Shown here piece by piece: positions 1 to 11,013 of a DNA stretch of 64,000 bases. Positions within the stretch are counted from its first letter, which is position 1, and every line of letters begins with the position of its first letter. The notes under the pieces were generated by a model that did no database searches, was not told the DNA's origin, and was given only the letters and a program-made list of their open reading frames with translations. A program made the position numbers and the translations under genes. This DNA comes from Salinibacterium sp. ZJ70 (GTDB taxonomy: Bacteria > Actinomycetota > Actinomycetes > Actinomycetales > Microbacteriaceae): positions 1,922,001 to 1,986,000 of the forward strand of contig NZ_CP061770.1 of assembly GCF_011751865.2 (NCBI RefSeq), given 5' to 3'.

Positions 1-1914
<1,914 letters not shown>

Positions 1915-2010
1915 CGGCCGACGTCCGACCTCTCGGCAGGGGTTGCGCGCCCCGCGGCACGGCGCGCTGCTCGCGAAGAGCGGCTCGCGCCCCATCCGCT
2001 GCGCTCCACC

Positions 2011-2073
2011 CGGGGAGGGGTCGCAAATGACCGCCGACACGCCGGGCGAGCCGCAATTTGCGACCCCTCCCCG
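2011..2073. repeat. 18-bp perfect inverted repeat with 27-bp loop
   Basis: The left arm (2011-2028) and right arm (2056-2073) are exact reverse complements over 18 bp; the arms read CGGGGAGGGGTCGCAAAT and its complement. The 27-nt loop is GC-rich. It sits in the 228-bp gap after the mnmA stop and before the ligA promoter. It could terminate mnmA transcription, but there is no T-tract, and the AT-containing arm tips next to the loop are unlike the other terminators here. A dispersed palindromic (REP-like) element is an alternative. Confidence 0.7.
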
Positions 2074-2130
2074 AAGCCACTCGAACGCCCGCGCCGCCAG
2101 GATGCGGCGGCAGCTCGCGGTAGGGGCGAG

Positions 2131-3237
2131 TCAGGAGGCGGCGACCGGCACGGCCGAGACGGTGCGGTCGATCGTGCACTGCCCCATGACCCGCGTGCCG
2201 ACATAGACGACCGCCGTCTGGCCGGGCGCGACGCCCTCGAGCGGCGCATCGACACGCACCACGAGCTCGCCGCCGGTCACCTGCGCGAACGCGGGAACAG
2301 GGTCGCCGTGCGCCCGCACCTGCACGTCGCACGCGAAGCCGGCCTCGGCGTCCGCGGGTGCGGCCCCGGCCCACGTGAAGCGGGAACCGGCGAGCTCGGC
2401 GATCGCGAGTGCCTCCTTGGGGCCGACGACCACCTCGTTCGTCTTCGGGCGCACCTCGAGCACGAACCGCGGTCGTCCGTCCGGCGCGGGGTAGCCGATG
2501 TTGAGCCCCTTGCGCTGCCCCACGGTGAACGCAGCGGCACCCGGATGCGTGCCGAGCACGTTGCCCTCGCGATCCAGGATGTCCCCCTGCTCGGCTCCCA
2601 CCTTCTCGGCGAGCCAGCCGCGGGTGTCGCCGTCGGGGATGAAGCAGATGTCGTGGCTGTCGGGCTTGTTCGCGACGGTGAGGCCGCGTGCCTCCGCCTC
2701 GGCGCGCACTTCAGCCTTGGAGGGGGTCGCTCCGAGGGGGAACCACGCGTGCGCAAGCTGCTCGGCGGTCAGCACGCCGAGCACATACGACTGGTCCTTC
2801 GCCCATGCGGCCGCACGGTGCAGCTCGGGGCCGTCGGCGCCGTCGCGCACCTCCGCGTAGTGACCGGTGACTACGGCGTCGAAGCCGAGCGCGAGCGCCT
2901 TGTCGAGCAGGGCCGCGAACTTGATCCGCTCATTGCAGCGCATGCACGGATTCGGGGTGCGGCCGGCGGCGTACTCGCTGATGAAGTCGTCGATGACGTC
3001 CTCGCGGAAGCGCTCCGAGAAATCCCACACGTAGAACGGGATGCCGAGCTTCGCGGCGGCGCGACGCGCATCCATCGAGTCCTCGATCGTGCAGCAGCCG
3101 CGGGATCCGGTGCGCAGGGTGCCGGGCATGCGCGAGAGCGCGAGATGCACGCCCACGACCTCGTGGCCCGCCTCGACGGCGCGCGCGGCCGCCACGGCAC
3201 TGTCGACGCCGCCGCTCATCGCCGCGAGAACCTTCAC
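2131..3237 (-). CDS. mnmA: tRNA-specific 2-thiouridylase MnmA
   Basis: Transfers sulfur to uridine 34 of Lys, Glu and Gln tRNAs, using a persulfide supplied by a cysteine desulfurase. The protein is 368 residues, the usual length. It begins with the PP-loop motif SGGVDS (residues about 8-13) and carries the two catalytic cysteines in the MRCNERIKF and DSHDICFI contexts, followed by the C-terminal beta-barrel ([11 protein letters not shown]). The frame stays open upstream to 3957, but that part is antisense to the cysteine desulfurase. The GTG at 3237 is preceded at 6 nt by TACCCT, so it is chosen as a leaderless start. The probable sulfur donor lies 73 bp upstream on the same strand. Confidence 0.96.
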   Translation of the reverse strand: MKVLAAMSGGVDSAVAAARAVEAGHEVVGVHLALSRMPGTLRTGSRGCCTIEDSMDARRAAAKLGIPFYVWDFSERFREDVIDDFISEYAAGRTPNPCMRCNERIKFAALLDKALALGFDAVVTGHYAEVRDGADGPELHRAAAWAKDQSYVLGVLTAEQLAHAWFPLGATPSKAEVRAEAEARGLTVANKPDSHDICFIPDGDTRGWLAEKVGAEQGDILDREGNVLGTHPGAAAFTVGQRKGLNIGYPAPDGRPRFVLEVRPKTNEVVVGPKEALAIAELAGSRFTWAGAAPADAEAGFACDVQVRAHGDPVPAFAQVTGGELVVRVDAPLEGVAPGQTAVVYVGTRVMGQCTIDRTVSAVPVAAS

Positions 3238-3243
3238 CGCACC

Positions 3244-3249
3244 AGGGTA
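3244..3249 (-). promoter_or_regulatory. -10 box of mnmA (TACCCT), leaderless
   Basis: TACCCT lies 6 nt before the GTG start of mnmA on the minus strand. Read-through from the upstream cysteine desulfurase gene may add to expression. Confidence 0.55.
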
Positions 3250-3310
3250 CGCGCACCCGCCTGTGCGCCGCCCGACCCGGCACCGCACCATCTCGGGAGG
3301 AGAAGACGCG

Positions 3311-4459
3311 TCAGCCCGCGGCGGCGCGGGCGCCCGCGACGGCGGCGGGGATGGCGGCGAGGAACGCGTCGACGTCGGCATCGGCGGTGTCATGGCCGAG
3401 GGTGATGCGCAGGGCACCGCGCGCCTCGCGCTCGGGCACCCCCATCGCGAGCAGCACGTGCGAGAGCTCGGCGACGCCCGCCTGGCATGCCGAACCGGTC
3501 GACACGGCGACTCCGGATGCGTCGAGCAGGTAGAGAAGCGCGTCGCCGTCGGCGCCCGCGAAGGTGAAGTGGGCGTTGCCGGCGACGCGCCCCGAAGACT
3601 CGGGGTCGCCGCGCAGCACGGCGCCCTCGACGGTCGAGAGCACTCCGGCCACGAGTCGGTCGCGCAGTGCTGCCACGCGCGTGAGCGGCAACGCGTCGAC
3701 GGCGCGCGTCGCCGCCGCGCCGAACGCGAGCGCGCCCGCGGCATCCTGGGTTCCCGATCGGCCTCGCTGCTGGTCGCCGCCGTGCAGCAGCGGCTCCACG
3801 CGGGCGGTGCGGGCGAGTGCGAGGGCGCCGATCCCGACAGGCCCGCCGATCTTGTGCGCCGACACCGATACGGCCTCCGCCCCCACCGCGTGCACGTCGA
3901 TCGGCAGCTGCCCGTAGGCGGCGACCGCGTCGAGATGCACCGGCACACCGTACGCATGCGCGAGTTCGACGATCCGCTCGACCGGCTGGACGGTGCCGAC
4001 CTCGTTGCTCGCCCACAGCGCCGTCACGAGAGCCACGTCGTCACCGCCCTGCGCGAGCGCCGCGGCGAGCGCGTCGAGGCGGATGCGGCCGAGCTCGTCG
4101 AGTTCGATCCAGTCGATGGTGGCGCCCTCGTGGCGCGCGAGCCACTCGACGGCGTCGATGGTGGCGTGGTGCTCCCCGAGCGGCACGATGATGCGGGTCC
4201 GCGGCGCGCGCGCCCAGTACAGCCCCTTGATGCCGAGGTTGACGGATTCGGTTCCGCCGCTCGTGAGAACGACCTCGACGTCGTCGACGCCGAGCGATGC
4301 GGCGACGGCGGAGCGCCCCGTCTCGAGCATCTCGCGCGCGGTCTGGCCTGCTCCGTGGATGGATGCCGGGTTGCCGACGACGCGGAGCGCGCCGGTGTAC
4401 ACCTCGAGCACCTCGGGCGGCATCGGCGAGGTGGCTGCGTGGTCCAGATAGACCGTCAT
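3311..4459 (-). CDS. Cysteine desulfurase (NifS/IscS family)
   Basis: PLP enzyme that removes sulfur from L-cysteine as an enzyme-bound persulfide; the likely recipient is the adjacent MnmA. The protein is 382 residues. Visible are the start YLDHAATSP, the PLP-binding LDAVAAYGQ region, the Schiff-base lysine in SAHKIGGP (about residue 203), the RSGTQ segment and the sulfur-accepting Cys in STGSACQAG. The ATG at 4459 is preferred over a GTG 6 nt upstream because a GGAGG lies 5 nt before the ATG and overlaps the GTG. The loop around the catalytic Cys is short, as in the group II NifS-like proteins of actinobacteria. Whether it also serves Fe-S assembly cannot be told from sequence. Confidence 0.93.
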   Translation of the reverse strand: MTVYLDHAATSPMPPEVLEVYTGALRVVGNPASIHGAGQTAREMLETGRSAVAASLGVDDVEVVLTSGGTESVNLGIKGLYWARAPRTRIIVPLGEHHATIDAVEWLARHEGATIDWIELDELGRIRLDALAAALAQGGDDVALVTALWASNEVGTVQPVERIVELAHAYGVPVHLDAVAAYGQLPIDVHAVGAEAVSVSAHKIGGPVGIGALALARTARVEPLLHGGDQQRGRSGTQDAAGALAFGAAATRAVDALPLTRVAALRDRLVAGVLSTVEGAVLRGDPESSGRVAGNAHFTFAGADGDALLYLLDASGVAVSTGSACQAGVAELSHVLLAMGVPEREARGALRITLGHDTADADVDAFLAAIPAAVAGARAAAG

Positions 4460-4512
4460 GCTCACCTCCGCAAGGCCGATCCGCGCGTTACAGGATCGTC
4501 ACGCGCACCACC

Positions 4513-4518
4513 TAACCT
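4513..4518 (+). promoter_or_regulatory. -10 box of glgX (TAACCT), leaderless
   Basis: TAACCT ends 7 nt before the ATG of glgX, and no Shine-Dalgarno sequence is present. The gap to the divergent cysteine desulfurase start is only 66 bp. Confidence 0.55.
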
Positions 4519-4525
4519 AGACGGC

Positions 4526-6571
4526 ATGCCTGACGCCGACCCGCTGTCTCACCTCGGCGTTCGCCACACGGATGCTGGCGGCGAGCTCCGCGTATGGAGC
4601 GCCCACGCCACCGCGATCGATCTGTGCATCTTCGATGCGCGCGACTCCGCCTGGGTGGCGGAGCGCGTCCCGCTGACGCGCGGCGAGGGCGACGTGTGGA
4701 GCGTGACCTCCGCCGCCCTCACCGCGGGCACCTCGTACGCCCTGAGCGTCGATGGCCCTGACGGCCCGACGCACGCGTTCGACGCGGACCGCTACCTGCT
4801 CGACCCGTACTCGCGCGGTCTCGCCCGCACGTCCGACGGCGGCTGGCGCAGCTACGTGCAGGATGAGGAGTTCGACTGGGAGGGCGTCGCGAAACCGCAG
4901 ACGCCTCTCGATCACACGGTCATCTACGAGGCGCACGTGAAGGGGCTCACGAAGCTCAACCCCGATCTGCCCGAGGAGGTGCGCGGCACCTATGCCGGCC
5001 TCGCGCATCCGTCGACGATCGCGTATCTGAAGGATCTGGGGGTCACGGCGGTCGAGCTGCTGCCGGTGCACCAGTTCGTCTCGGAGCAGCGTCTCACCAA
5101 GATGGGGCTCGTCAACTACTGGGGCTACAACACCCTGCATTTCTTCACGCCGCACACCGCCTATGCGACGCACGCGGCGCAGGTGGGCGGATCGGGTGCG
5201 GTGCTGCGCGAGTTCAAGTCGATGGTGAAGGCGCTCCACGCGGCGGGCCTCGAGGTGCTCCTCGATGTCGTCTACAACCACACCTCCGAGGAGGGCAGGC
5301 TCGGCCCGACGACCTCGTTCCGCGGCATCGACAACGCCTCGTACTACCGCCAGGATGCCGCGGGTGCCTACATCGACACCACCGGATGCGGCAACGCGCT
5401 CGACTTCTCGCGCGAGGTGACGCAGCGGCTCGTCATGGATTCGCTGCGCTACTGGGCGAACGAGGTGCAGATCGATGGATTCCGCTTCGACCTCGCCGCG
5501 ACCCTCGGGCGCGACGAGAACGTGGAGTTCCAGCGCGAGCATCCGCTGCTGAGGGCGATCCTCGACGATCCGGCGCTCGAGGGCGTGAAGAAGATCTCCG
5601 AACCGTGGGATGTCGGCATGGGCGGCTGGCAGGTGGGCAACTTCCCGGACGGCTGGTCGGAGTGGAACGACGGATACCGCGACCGGATGCGCAACTTCTG
5701 GCTGCGCGACGTCGCCGACTTCCGTGAGACGGGGCGCGCATCCGAGGGCATCGGCTCACTCGCTCGGCGCCTCGCCGGCTCCAACCACGTGTTCGCGATC
5801 GAGCGCGGTCCGCTCGCGAGCGTCAACTTCGTGACCGCGCACGACGGCTTCACGGCGCGGGATCTCGTGAGCTACGACGAGAAGCACAATCTCGGCAACG
5901 GCGAGGACAACCGCGACGGATCCAGCGACAACAAGTCGTGGAACCACGGGGTCGAGGGTCCCACAGATGACGAGGAGATCAAGACGCGCCGCCGCAAGTC
6001 GGTGCGCAATCTGCTCGGCACGCTGCTGCTGTCGGCGGGTGTTCCGATGCTCACCGCGGGCGATGAGTTCGGCCGCACCCAGCGCGGCAACAACAACGCG
6101 TACTGCCACGATTCGGAGCTCACCTGGCTCAGCTGGGACCGGCAGGAGTGGCAGGAGGACCTGCTCGCGGTGGTGAAGACACTCACCCAGCTGCGTCGCG
6201 AGAACCCGGCGCTGCGTCCGGTGCGCTTCGGACGCTTCGGTGAGATGACCCCGTCGGCGAGCCAGATGGACTGGTACAACAAGGCCGGCGAGACGATGTC
6301 GATCGAGGACTGGGACTCCCCCGAGCAGCGCACGCTGCAGTACCTCGCCGCGTCGACGCCCGAGTTCGAGGAGTTCAACCGCATCCTGCTGGTCGTGCAC
6401 GGTCTCGACACCGAGGTGATGGTGACGCTGCCGTCGCATGAGGGTGTCGAGCAGTACACGCTGCTGTGGGACTCGGGCCACGACGACATCTCCGAGGTCG
6501 AAGGCGTGCACCATCCGGGTGAGCAGCTCGTGATGGCTCCCTCGTCGATGCTGCTGTTCCGGGCCACCTGA
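4526..6571 (+). CDS. glgX: Glycogen debranching enzyme GlgX
   Basis: Hydrolyses alpha-1,6 branch points of phosphorylase-limit glycogen. The protein is 681 residues, close to the 650-720 of the family. An N-terminal CBM48-like beta domain is followed by a GH13 barrel with VVYNHTSE (near 248), the nucleophile Asp in GFRFDLAA (D322), the acid/base Glu in KISEPWDVG (E359) and the TAHDGF aspartate (D440). The frame is open from 3041, but the upstream part is antisense to mnmA and the desulfurase; the ATG at 4526 gives the standard N-terminus. ybaK starts 1 nt after its stop. Together with glgP, glgE and glgB nearby it forms a glycogen turnover set. Confidence 0.96.
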   Translation: MPDADPLSHLGVRHTDAGGELRVWSAHATAIDLCIFDARDSAWVAERVPLTRGEGDVWSVTSAALTAGTSYALSVDGPDGPTHAFDADRYLLDPYSRGLARTSDGGWRSYVQDEEFDWEGVAKPQTPLDHTVIYEAHVKGLTKLNPDLPEEVRGTYAGLAHPSTIAYLKDLGVTAVELLPVHQFVSEQRLTKMGLVNYWGYNTLHFFTPHTAYATHAAQVGGSGAVLREFKSMVKALHAAGLEVLLDVVYNHTSEEGRLGPTTSFRGIDNASYYRQDAAGAYIDTTGCGNALDFSREVTQRLVMDSLRYWANEVQIDGFRFDLAATLGRDENVEFQREHPLLRAILDDPALEGVKKISEPWDVGMGGWQVGNFPDGWSEWNDGYRDRMRNFWLRDVADFRETGRASEGIGSLARRLAGSNHVFAIERGPLASVNFVTAHDGFTARDLVSYDEKHNLGNGEDNRDGSSDNKSWNHGVEGPTDDEEIKTRRRKSVRNLLGTLLLSAGVPMLTAGDEFGRTQRGNNNAYCHDSELTWLSWDRQEWQEDLLAVVKTLTQLRRENPALRPVRFGRFGEMTPSASQMDWYNKAGETMSIEDWDSPEQRTLQYLAASTPEFEEFNRILLVVHGLDTEVMVTLPSHEGVEQYTLLWDSGHDDISEVEGVHHPGEQLVMAPSSMLLFRAT

Positions 6572-6572
6572 T

Positions 6573-7046
6573 ATGGCGGGTGGGACTCCGGCGACGGTCG
6601 CGCTCACGGCCGCAGGCATCCGCTTCACCGAGCACGCGTACACGCACGACCCGGCGAACCGCGACTTCGGCATGGAGGCGGCGACAGCTCTTGGCCTCGA
6701 CCCGGATCAGGTGTTCAAGACCCTTCTCGCGGATGTCGACGGGCGTCTCGTCGTGGGCATCGTGCCGGTCACCTCGAAGCTCGATCTGAAGGCGCTCGCA
6801 TCCGCAGCGGGCGGCAAGAAGGCGGTCATGGCGGATCCGTCGGTCGCCGAACGCAAGACGGGCTACATCGTGGGCGGGATCAGCCCCATCGGGCAGAAGA
6901 ACCGGCATGTGACGGTGCTCGACGAGACGGCGGAGCTGTGGGATGTGGTCTACGTCTCGGGCGGTCGGCGCGGCTTCGACATCGGCATCGCTCCCGCGGA
7001 TCTCGTGTCCGTCACGGATGCCGTGGTCGCCGACATCGCCCGCTGA
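6573..7046 (+). CDS. ybaK: YbaK/EbsC-type Cys-tRNA(Pro) deacylase
   Basis: Trans-editing protein that hydrolyses Cys wrongly attached to tRNA-Pro. The 157 residues cover the whole YbaK fold. Seen are FKTLLADVDGRLVVGIVPV, the invariant lysine in VTSKLDLKALA and the GYIVGGISPIGQK glycine-rich segment. Its ATG follows the glgX stop by one base, so it is probably translated from the same mRNA although its function is unrelated. It converges with the MFS permease gene, leaving only 6 bp between stops. Confidence 0.93.
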   Translation: MAGGTPATVALTAAGIRFTEHAYTHDPANRDFGMEAATALGLDPDQVFKTLLADVDGRLVVGIVPVTSKLDLKALASAAGGKKAVMADPSVAERKTGYIVGGISPIGQKNRHVTVLDETAELWDVVYVSGGRRGFDIGIAPADLVSVTDAVVADIAR

Positions 7047-7052
7047 CGAGAC

Positions 7053-8255
7053 CTATTCGGGCTGTGCGTTCGCGACGGTCCGACGCGGCTCGGTGCCGAG
7101 GCTCGCGACCACCCCGATGACGGCGAGCGCCAGGGGCACCATGAGCGCGCCCCGCAGCCCCACCTCTTCGCCGATGACGCCCAGCACGGGTGGCCCGACG
7201 AGGAACGCGACGTAGCCGGCGGTCGCGGCGAGCGCGATCCGCCGAGCCGGCTCCGGCCCGGATGCTCCCGCCGCCGACAGCGCGACGGGGAATCCGAGCG
7301 AAGCGCCGAGCCCCCACAGCACGATCGCCGCGACGGCGACGGCCTGCGACTCGGTGAACGAGACGACGGCGATGCCCACGACGGCGCTCACGGCGCTCAC
7401 CGCGAGCATCGCGGGACGACCGAATCGGTCGACGAGCGGCCCGCCCGCGAAACGTCCGATCGTCATCGCGCCCGCGAACACCGCGAACACGGCAGAACCC
7501 CAGCCCTCGTCGAAGCCGAAGTCGTCGACCATGAGAAGCGGGATCCAGTCGTTGGCGCTGCCTTCGGCGAGCGCCATCGCGAGGATGACGACCCCGATGA
7601 GCAGCAGGCGCGGGTCACGCCAGAGCTCCCGCCCGGATCCGGAGGCGCGGACCTGGCCGCGCTCGGAACGGCCCACTCCCGAGGGGAGGGCGCGCACCGC
7701 GGGCACGGTGATCGCGAGCGCCACCATGGCCACGATCAGCAGGTGCCACAGCACCGGGAAGTCGATGGATGCGAACACGATCCCCGCGACGGCACCCGCG
7801 GTGGTGCCGAGGCTGAAGCAGCCGTGCAGGAGCGGCAGGAAGGTGCGGCCCATGATCCGCTCCACCTCACCGCCTTCGACGTTCATCGCCACTTCGGCGG
7901 CGCCCATGCCCGCCCCGAAGATCGCGAGTCCCACGATCGTGAGCGGCATCGAGCCGAGGTGCGTTCCGAGACCGATGACCACCATGCTCACGACGACGCC
8001 GAAGGCTCCCGCCGTGATGATGGGGCGGGTGCCGAAGCGCGCGACGAGGGCACCCGAGGAGAGGATGCCGACCATCGAGCCTCCGGAGAGCCCGAACAGC
8101 ACGAGCCCCATCTCCGCGAGCGAGGCCCCGAGCGCGTCGCGGATGGCTGGCGTGCGCGTCACCCAGGAGGCGATGGCTGCGCCGGGCGCGAAGTAGAGCC
8201 CGATGAGGGCGAGCCGTCGTGCGCTCGTCGACGACGTCAGGTCAGCGCGGCTCAC
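7053..8255 (-). CDS. MFS transporter (YbjJ-like)
   Basis: A 400-residue polytopic protein with about 12 hydrophobic segments. It has the MFS loop 2-3 region (GALVARFGTRPIITAG) and a related motif after the middle loop (GPLVDRFGRPAML). The overall pattern resembles the YbjJ branch of small-solute exporters; the substrate is not predictable. The GTG start overlaps the glgP stop as GTGA, so translation is coupled to glgP. This invites, but does not prove, a sugar or sugar-phosphate substrate. Confidence 0.85.
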   Translation of the reverse strand: MSRADLTSSTSARRLALIGLYFAPGAAIASWVTRTPAIRDALGASLAEMGLVLFGLSGGSMVGILSSGALVARFGTRPIITAGAFGVVVSMVVIGLGTHLGSMPLTIVGLAIFGAGMGAAEVAMNVEGGEVERIMGRTFLPLLHGCFSLGTTAGAVAGIVFASIDFPVLWHLLIVAMVALAITVPAVRALPSGVGRSERGQVRASGSGRELWRDPRLLLIGVVILAMALAEGSANDWIPLLMVDDFGFDEGWGSAVFAVFAGAMTIGRFAGGPLVDRFGRPAMLAVSAVSAVVGIAVVSFTESQAVAVAAIVLWGLGASLGFPVALSAAGASGPEPARRIALAATAGYVAFLVGPPVLGVIGEEVGLRGALMVPLALAVIGVVASLGTEPRRTVANAQPE

Positions 8256-10810
8256 GAGGCGGTCGCGACGAGGCCGAGCTCGGCACGGGCCGTCAGCAGC
8301 TCATGTCGCGGGATGACGCGCACCGTGTAGCCGAAGCCTCCGGGGCGGTGGAGGCTGACGGAGCCGGAGTAGACGGCGGGGCGTCCGAGGTCATGGCTCT
8401 CGAGCGTCAGCGGCACGACCTCGACATCGCTCAGGTCGTCACCTCCGCGCGGGCGGCCGTGAACGAGCTCCACCGCGACGTCGTCCGAGCTGAGCTCGCC
8501 GAGCTCCACATAGGCGCGCACGCGCAGCTCCTCCCCCACGTGCGGCGAGGAGTCGACGCCACCCGATTCGACATGAGACACGTGCACGTCGGGCCACGCA
8601 CGACGCACGTGGTCGATCCACGCGGCGAGCGCGCGGGCAGGGGCGGCGTCATCCGCGGTCACTCGGCGCTCGGATCGCGCAGCCGGCACGTAGAGGTTCT
8701 CCACGTACTCGCGCACCATGCGGTCCGCTGACAGCTCGGGCGACAGCGTCGTGAGGGTGTGGCGGATGTCGGCGATCCACTCCGTCGGCACCCCGTCGAC
8801 CCCGCGGTCGTAGAACCGGGGCGCGATCTGGTGCTCGATGAGGTCGTACATCGCGGCCGCTTCGAGAGCGTCGCGCTCGTCCGAGTCGCCCGCGGAGTCA
8901 GCCGTCGGAATCGCCCACCCGTTGTGTCCGTCGTAGTGCTCGTCCCACCATCCGTCGAGGATCGACAGGTTGAGGCTGCCATTGAGGGCCGCTTTCATGC
9001 CCGACGTGCCGCACGCTTCGAAGGGTCGCAGGGGGTTGTTGAGCCAGACGTCGCAGCCGGGGTACAGCACGTGCGCCATGCCGATGTCGTAGTCGGGCAG
9101 GAACACGATGCGCTCGCGCACGGCCGGGTCGGCCGAGAATTCGACGAGCAGCTGGATGAGACGCTTGCCGCCGTCGTCGGCCGGATGCGACTTGCCTGCG
9201 ATCACGAGCTGCACGGGGCGCTCAGGGTCGGTGAGCAGACGCTTCAGCCGCTCGGGGTCGTGAAGCATGAGGGTCAGGCGCTTGTAGGTGGGAACGCGGC
9301 GAGCGAACCCGATCGTGAGCACGTCGGGCGAGAGCAGCTCCGCGTACCAGGGCGGCACGGCCGTGCCGGCGTTCTGCTCGGCCCAGGCGGCCGACACGCG
9401 GCGGCGCGCGTCGTGCACGAGCTGCTCGCGCAGCCGGCCGCGCAGCTGCCACAGCTCCGTGTCGCTCACGGCGTCGCTCGTCCAGTCGCAGCGCGTGGCA
9501 TCCGCGGTGCCGAAGCGCTGCTCGGCGAGCGCGATCACCTGACGGTCGGTCCAGGTGGCCGGGTGCACGCCGTTGGTGATGGATCCGATGGGCACCTCGT
9601 CGGCGTCGAAGCCGGGCCAGAGCGACGCGAACATGTGGCGGCTCACGTCGCCGTGCAGTCGCGAGACGCCGTTGGCGCGCTGCGCGAGCCGCAGCCCCAT
9701 GACGGCCATGTTGAACCGGCCGGGGTCGCCGCCTTCGTAGTCCTCTGCGCCGAGGGCGAGCACATCCGCGACGTCCACCCCAGGCAGAAGGTCGGTCGAG
9801 AAGTAGCGCTCGATGAGTCCCATGTCGAAGCGGTCGATGCCCGCGGCCACCGGGGTGTGGGTCGTGAAGACGGTGCCGGCGCGCACGATCTGCAGGGCTG
9901 CGGAGAACGGCACCCCCTCCCCCACGAGTTCGCGGATGCGCTCGAGACCGAGGAAGCCCGCGTGGCCCTCATTGGTGTGGAACACCTCGGGCTCCGGCAC
10001 ACCGGTGAGCTGTGCGAATCGGGCGATGGCACGCACGCCTCCGATGCCCAGAAGCAGCTCCTGCAGCAGCCGGTGCTCGCCGCCGCCCCCGTAGAGGCGG
10101 TCGGTGACCGAACGGAGGTCGTCGGTGTTCTCGGGGATGTCGGTGTCGAGCAGCAGGAGGGGCACGCGGCCCACATCCAGCTTCCAGACGCGTGCCGAGA
10201 GCGCTCGCCCATCGGGCAGCGCGAGCACGATGCGCACGGCGACACCATCCGGCCCGCGCAGCACGCTCATCGGAAGACCGTCGGGGTCGAGCACCGGGTA
10301 GCTCTCCTGCTGCCAGCCGTCGCGCGAGATCGACTGCCGGAAGTAGCCGGCGCGGTAGAACAGGCCGACCGCGATGATCGGCACACCGAGGTCCGAGGCC
10401 GATTTGATGTGGTCACCCGCGAGGATCCCGAGGCCGCCGGAGTACTGCGGCAGCGCGTCGGCGATGCCGTACTCGGGCGAGAAGTAGCCGATCGTGCGGG
10501 GCGCGTCGCCGCCGAGCGTCTGGTACCAGCGCGGCTCCGCCATGTACGCCCGCAGCTCGTCCCGCAGCGCGGTCGCGCGCGCCACGAACTCCGCATCTCC
10601 CGCAAGCTCCTCGAGCCGCTGCGGCGAGACCTCGCCCTGCATCCGGTACGGGTCGCCATCGAGCTCGACCCACAGCTCCGGATCGATGTCGCGGAACAGG
10701 GCGATGGTGGGCTGGTGCCATGACCAGCGCAGGTTCGCCGCGAGCTCTTCGAGGGGCGCGAGCGCCTCGGGAAGCACGGTGCGCACGGTGAAACGTCGAA
10801 TGGCCTTCAC
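8252..10810 (-). CDS. glgP: Alpha-glucan (glycogen) phosphorylase GlgP
   Basis: Releases glucose-1-phosphate from glycogen ends. The protein is 852 residues, of the actinobacterial type that begins KAIRRFTVRTVLPE...NLRWSWH. The PLP lysine lies in CGTSGMKAALNG (about K606), with IAGKSHPADDGGK upstream of it and the phosphate/PLP site NPLRPFEACGTSG. GTG at 10810 is preferred over GTG at 10816 because a TAGTGT box ends 7 nt before it. The stop overlaps the MFS transporter start. It is divergent from glgE across about 200 bp, so breakdown and GlgE-type synthesis share a control region. Confidence 0.95.
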   Translation of the reverse strand: MKAIRRFTVRTVLPEALAPLEELAANLRWSWHQPTIALFRDIDPELWVELDGDPYRMQGEVSPQRLEELAGDAEFVARATALRDELRAYMAEPRWYQTLGGDAPRTIGYFSPEYGIADALPQYSGGLGILAGDHIKSASDLGVPIIAVGLFYRAGYFRQSISRDGWQQESYPVLDPDGLPMSVLRGPDGVAVRIVLALPDGRALSARVWKLDVGRVPLLLLDTDIPENTDDLRSVTDRLYGGGGEHRLLQELLLGIGGVRAIARFAQLTGVPEPEVFHTNEGHAGFLGLERIRELVGEGVPFSAALQIVRAGTVFTTHTPVAAGIDRFDMGLIERYFSTDLLPGVDVADVLALGAEDYEGGDPGRFNMAVMGLRLAQRANGVSRLHGDVSRHMFASLWPGFDADEVPIGSITNGVHPATWTDRQVIALAEQRFGTADATRCDWTSDAVSDTELWQLRGRLREQLVHDARRRVSAAWAEQNAGTAVPPWYAELLSPDVLTIGFARRVPTYKRLTLMLHDPERLKRLLTDPERPVQLVIAGKSHPADDGGKRLIQLLVEFSADPAVRERIVFLPDYDIGMAHVLYPGCDVWLNNPLRPFEACGTSGMKAALNGSLNLSILDGWWDEHYDGHNGWAIPTADSAGDSDERDALEAAAMYDLIEHQIAPRFYDRGVDGVPTEWIADIRHTLTTLSPELSADRMVREYVENLYVPAARSERRVTADDAAPARALAAWIDHVRRAWPDVHVSHVESGGVDSSPHVGEELRVRAYVELGELSSDDVAVELVHGRPRGGDDLSDVEVVPLTLESHDLGRPAVYSGSVSLHRPGGFGYTVRVIPRHELLTARAELGLVATAS

Positions 10811-10817
10811 AGGCACA

Positions 10818-10823
10818 ACACTA
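10818..10823 (-). promoter_or_regulatory. -10 box of glgP (TAGTGT), leaderless
   Basis: TAGTGT lies 7 nt before GTG 10810 on the minus strand. This is the reason for choosing that start rather than the GTG two codons upstream, which lies only 1 nt from the box. Confidence 0.5.
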
Positions 10824-11001
10824 TGCGTGCGAGGTGCATGGGCTCATCGCAGAAGCAGCGGAGGCGCGTCGGCGCCCCCAGCGAGTCGTGTCGCCTCTGC
10901 GCGTCAACAGCGCGGACCCGTCACCCGGCACTGACAGCCTGGCGCACCCCGAAAGTGGAGGACCCGGAGCTGTCCCCCTCGGCCTCTGCGCAGGGAGGCG
11001 C

Positions 11002-11007
11002 TAGCGT
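11002..11007 (+). promoter_or_regulatory. -10 box of glgE-glgB (TAGCGT), leaderless
   Basis: TAGCGT ends 6 nt before the GTG of glgE. No ribosome binding site precedes the GTG. Confidence 0.6.
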
Positions 11008-11013
11008 CGAACC

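Noticed and set aside
3041..4525. N-terminal extension of glgX
   Set aside because: The added stretch is antisense to mnmA and the cysteine desulfurase and has Arg/His-rich low-complexity content; GlgX begins at 4526 with its usual N-terminus.
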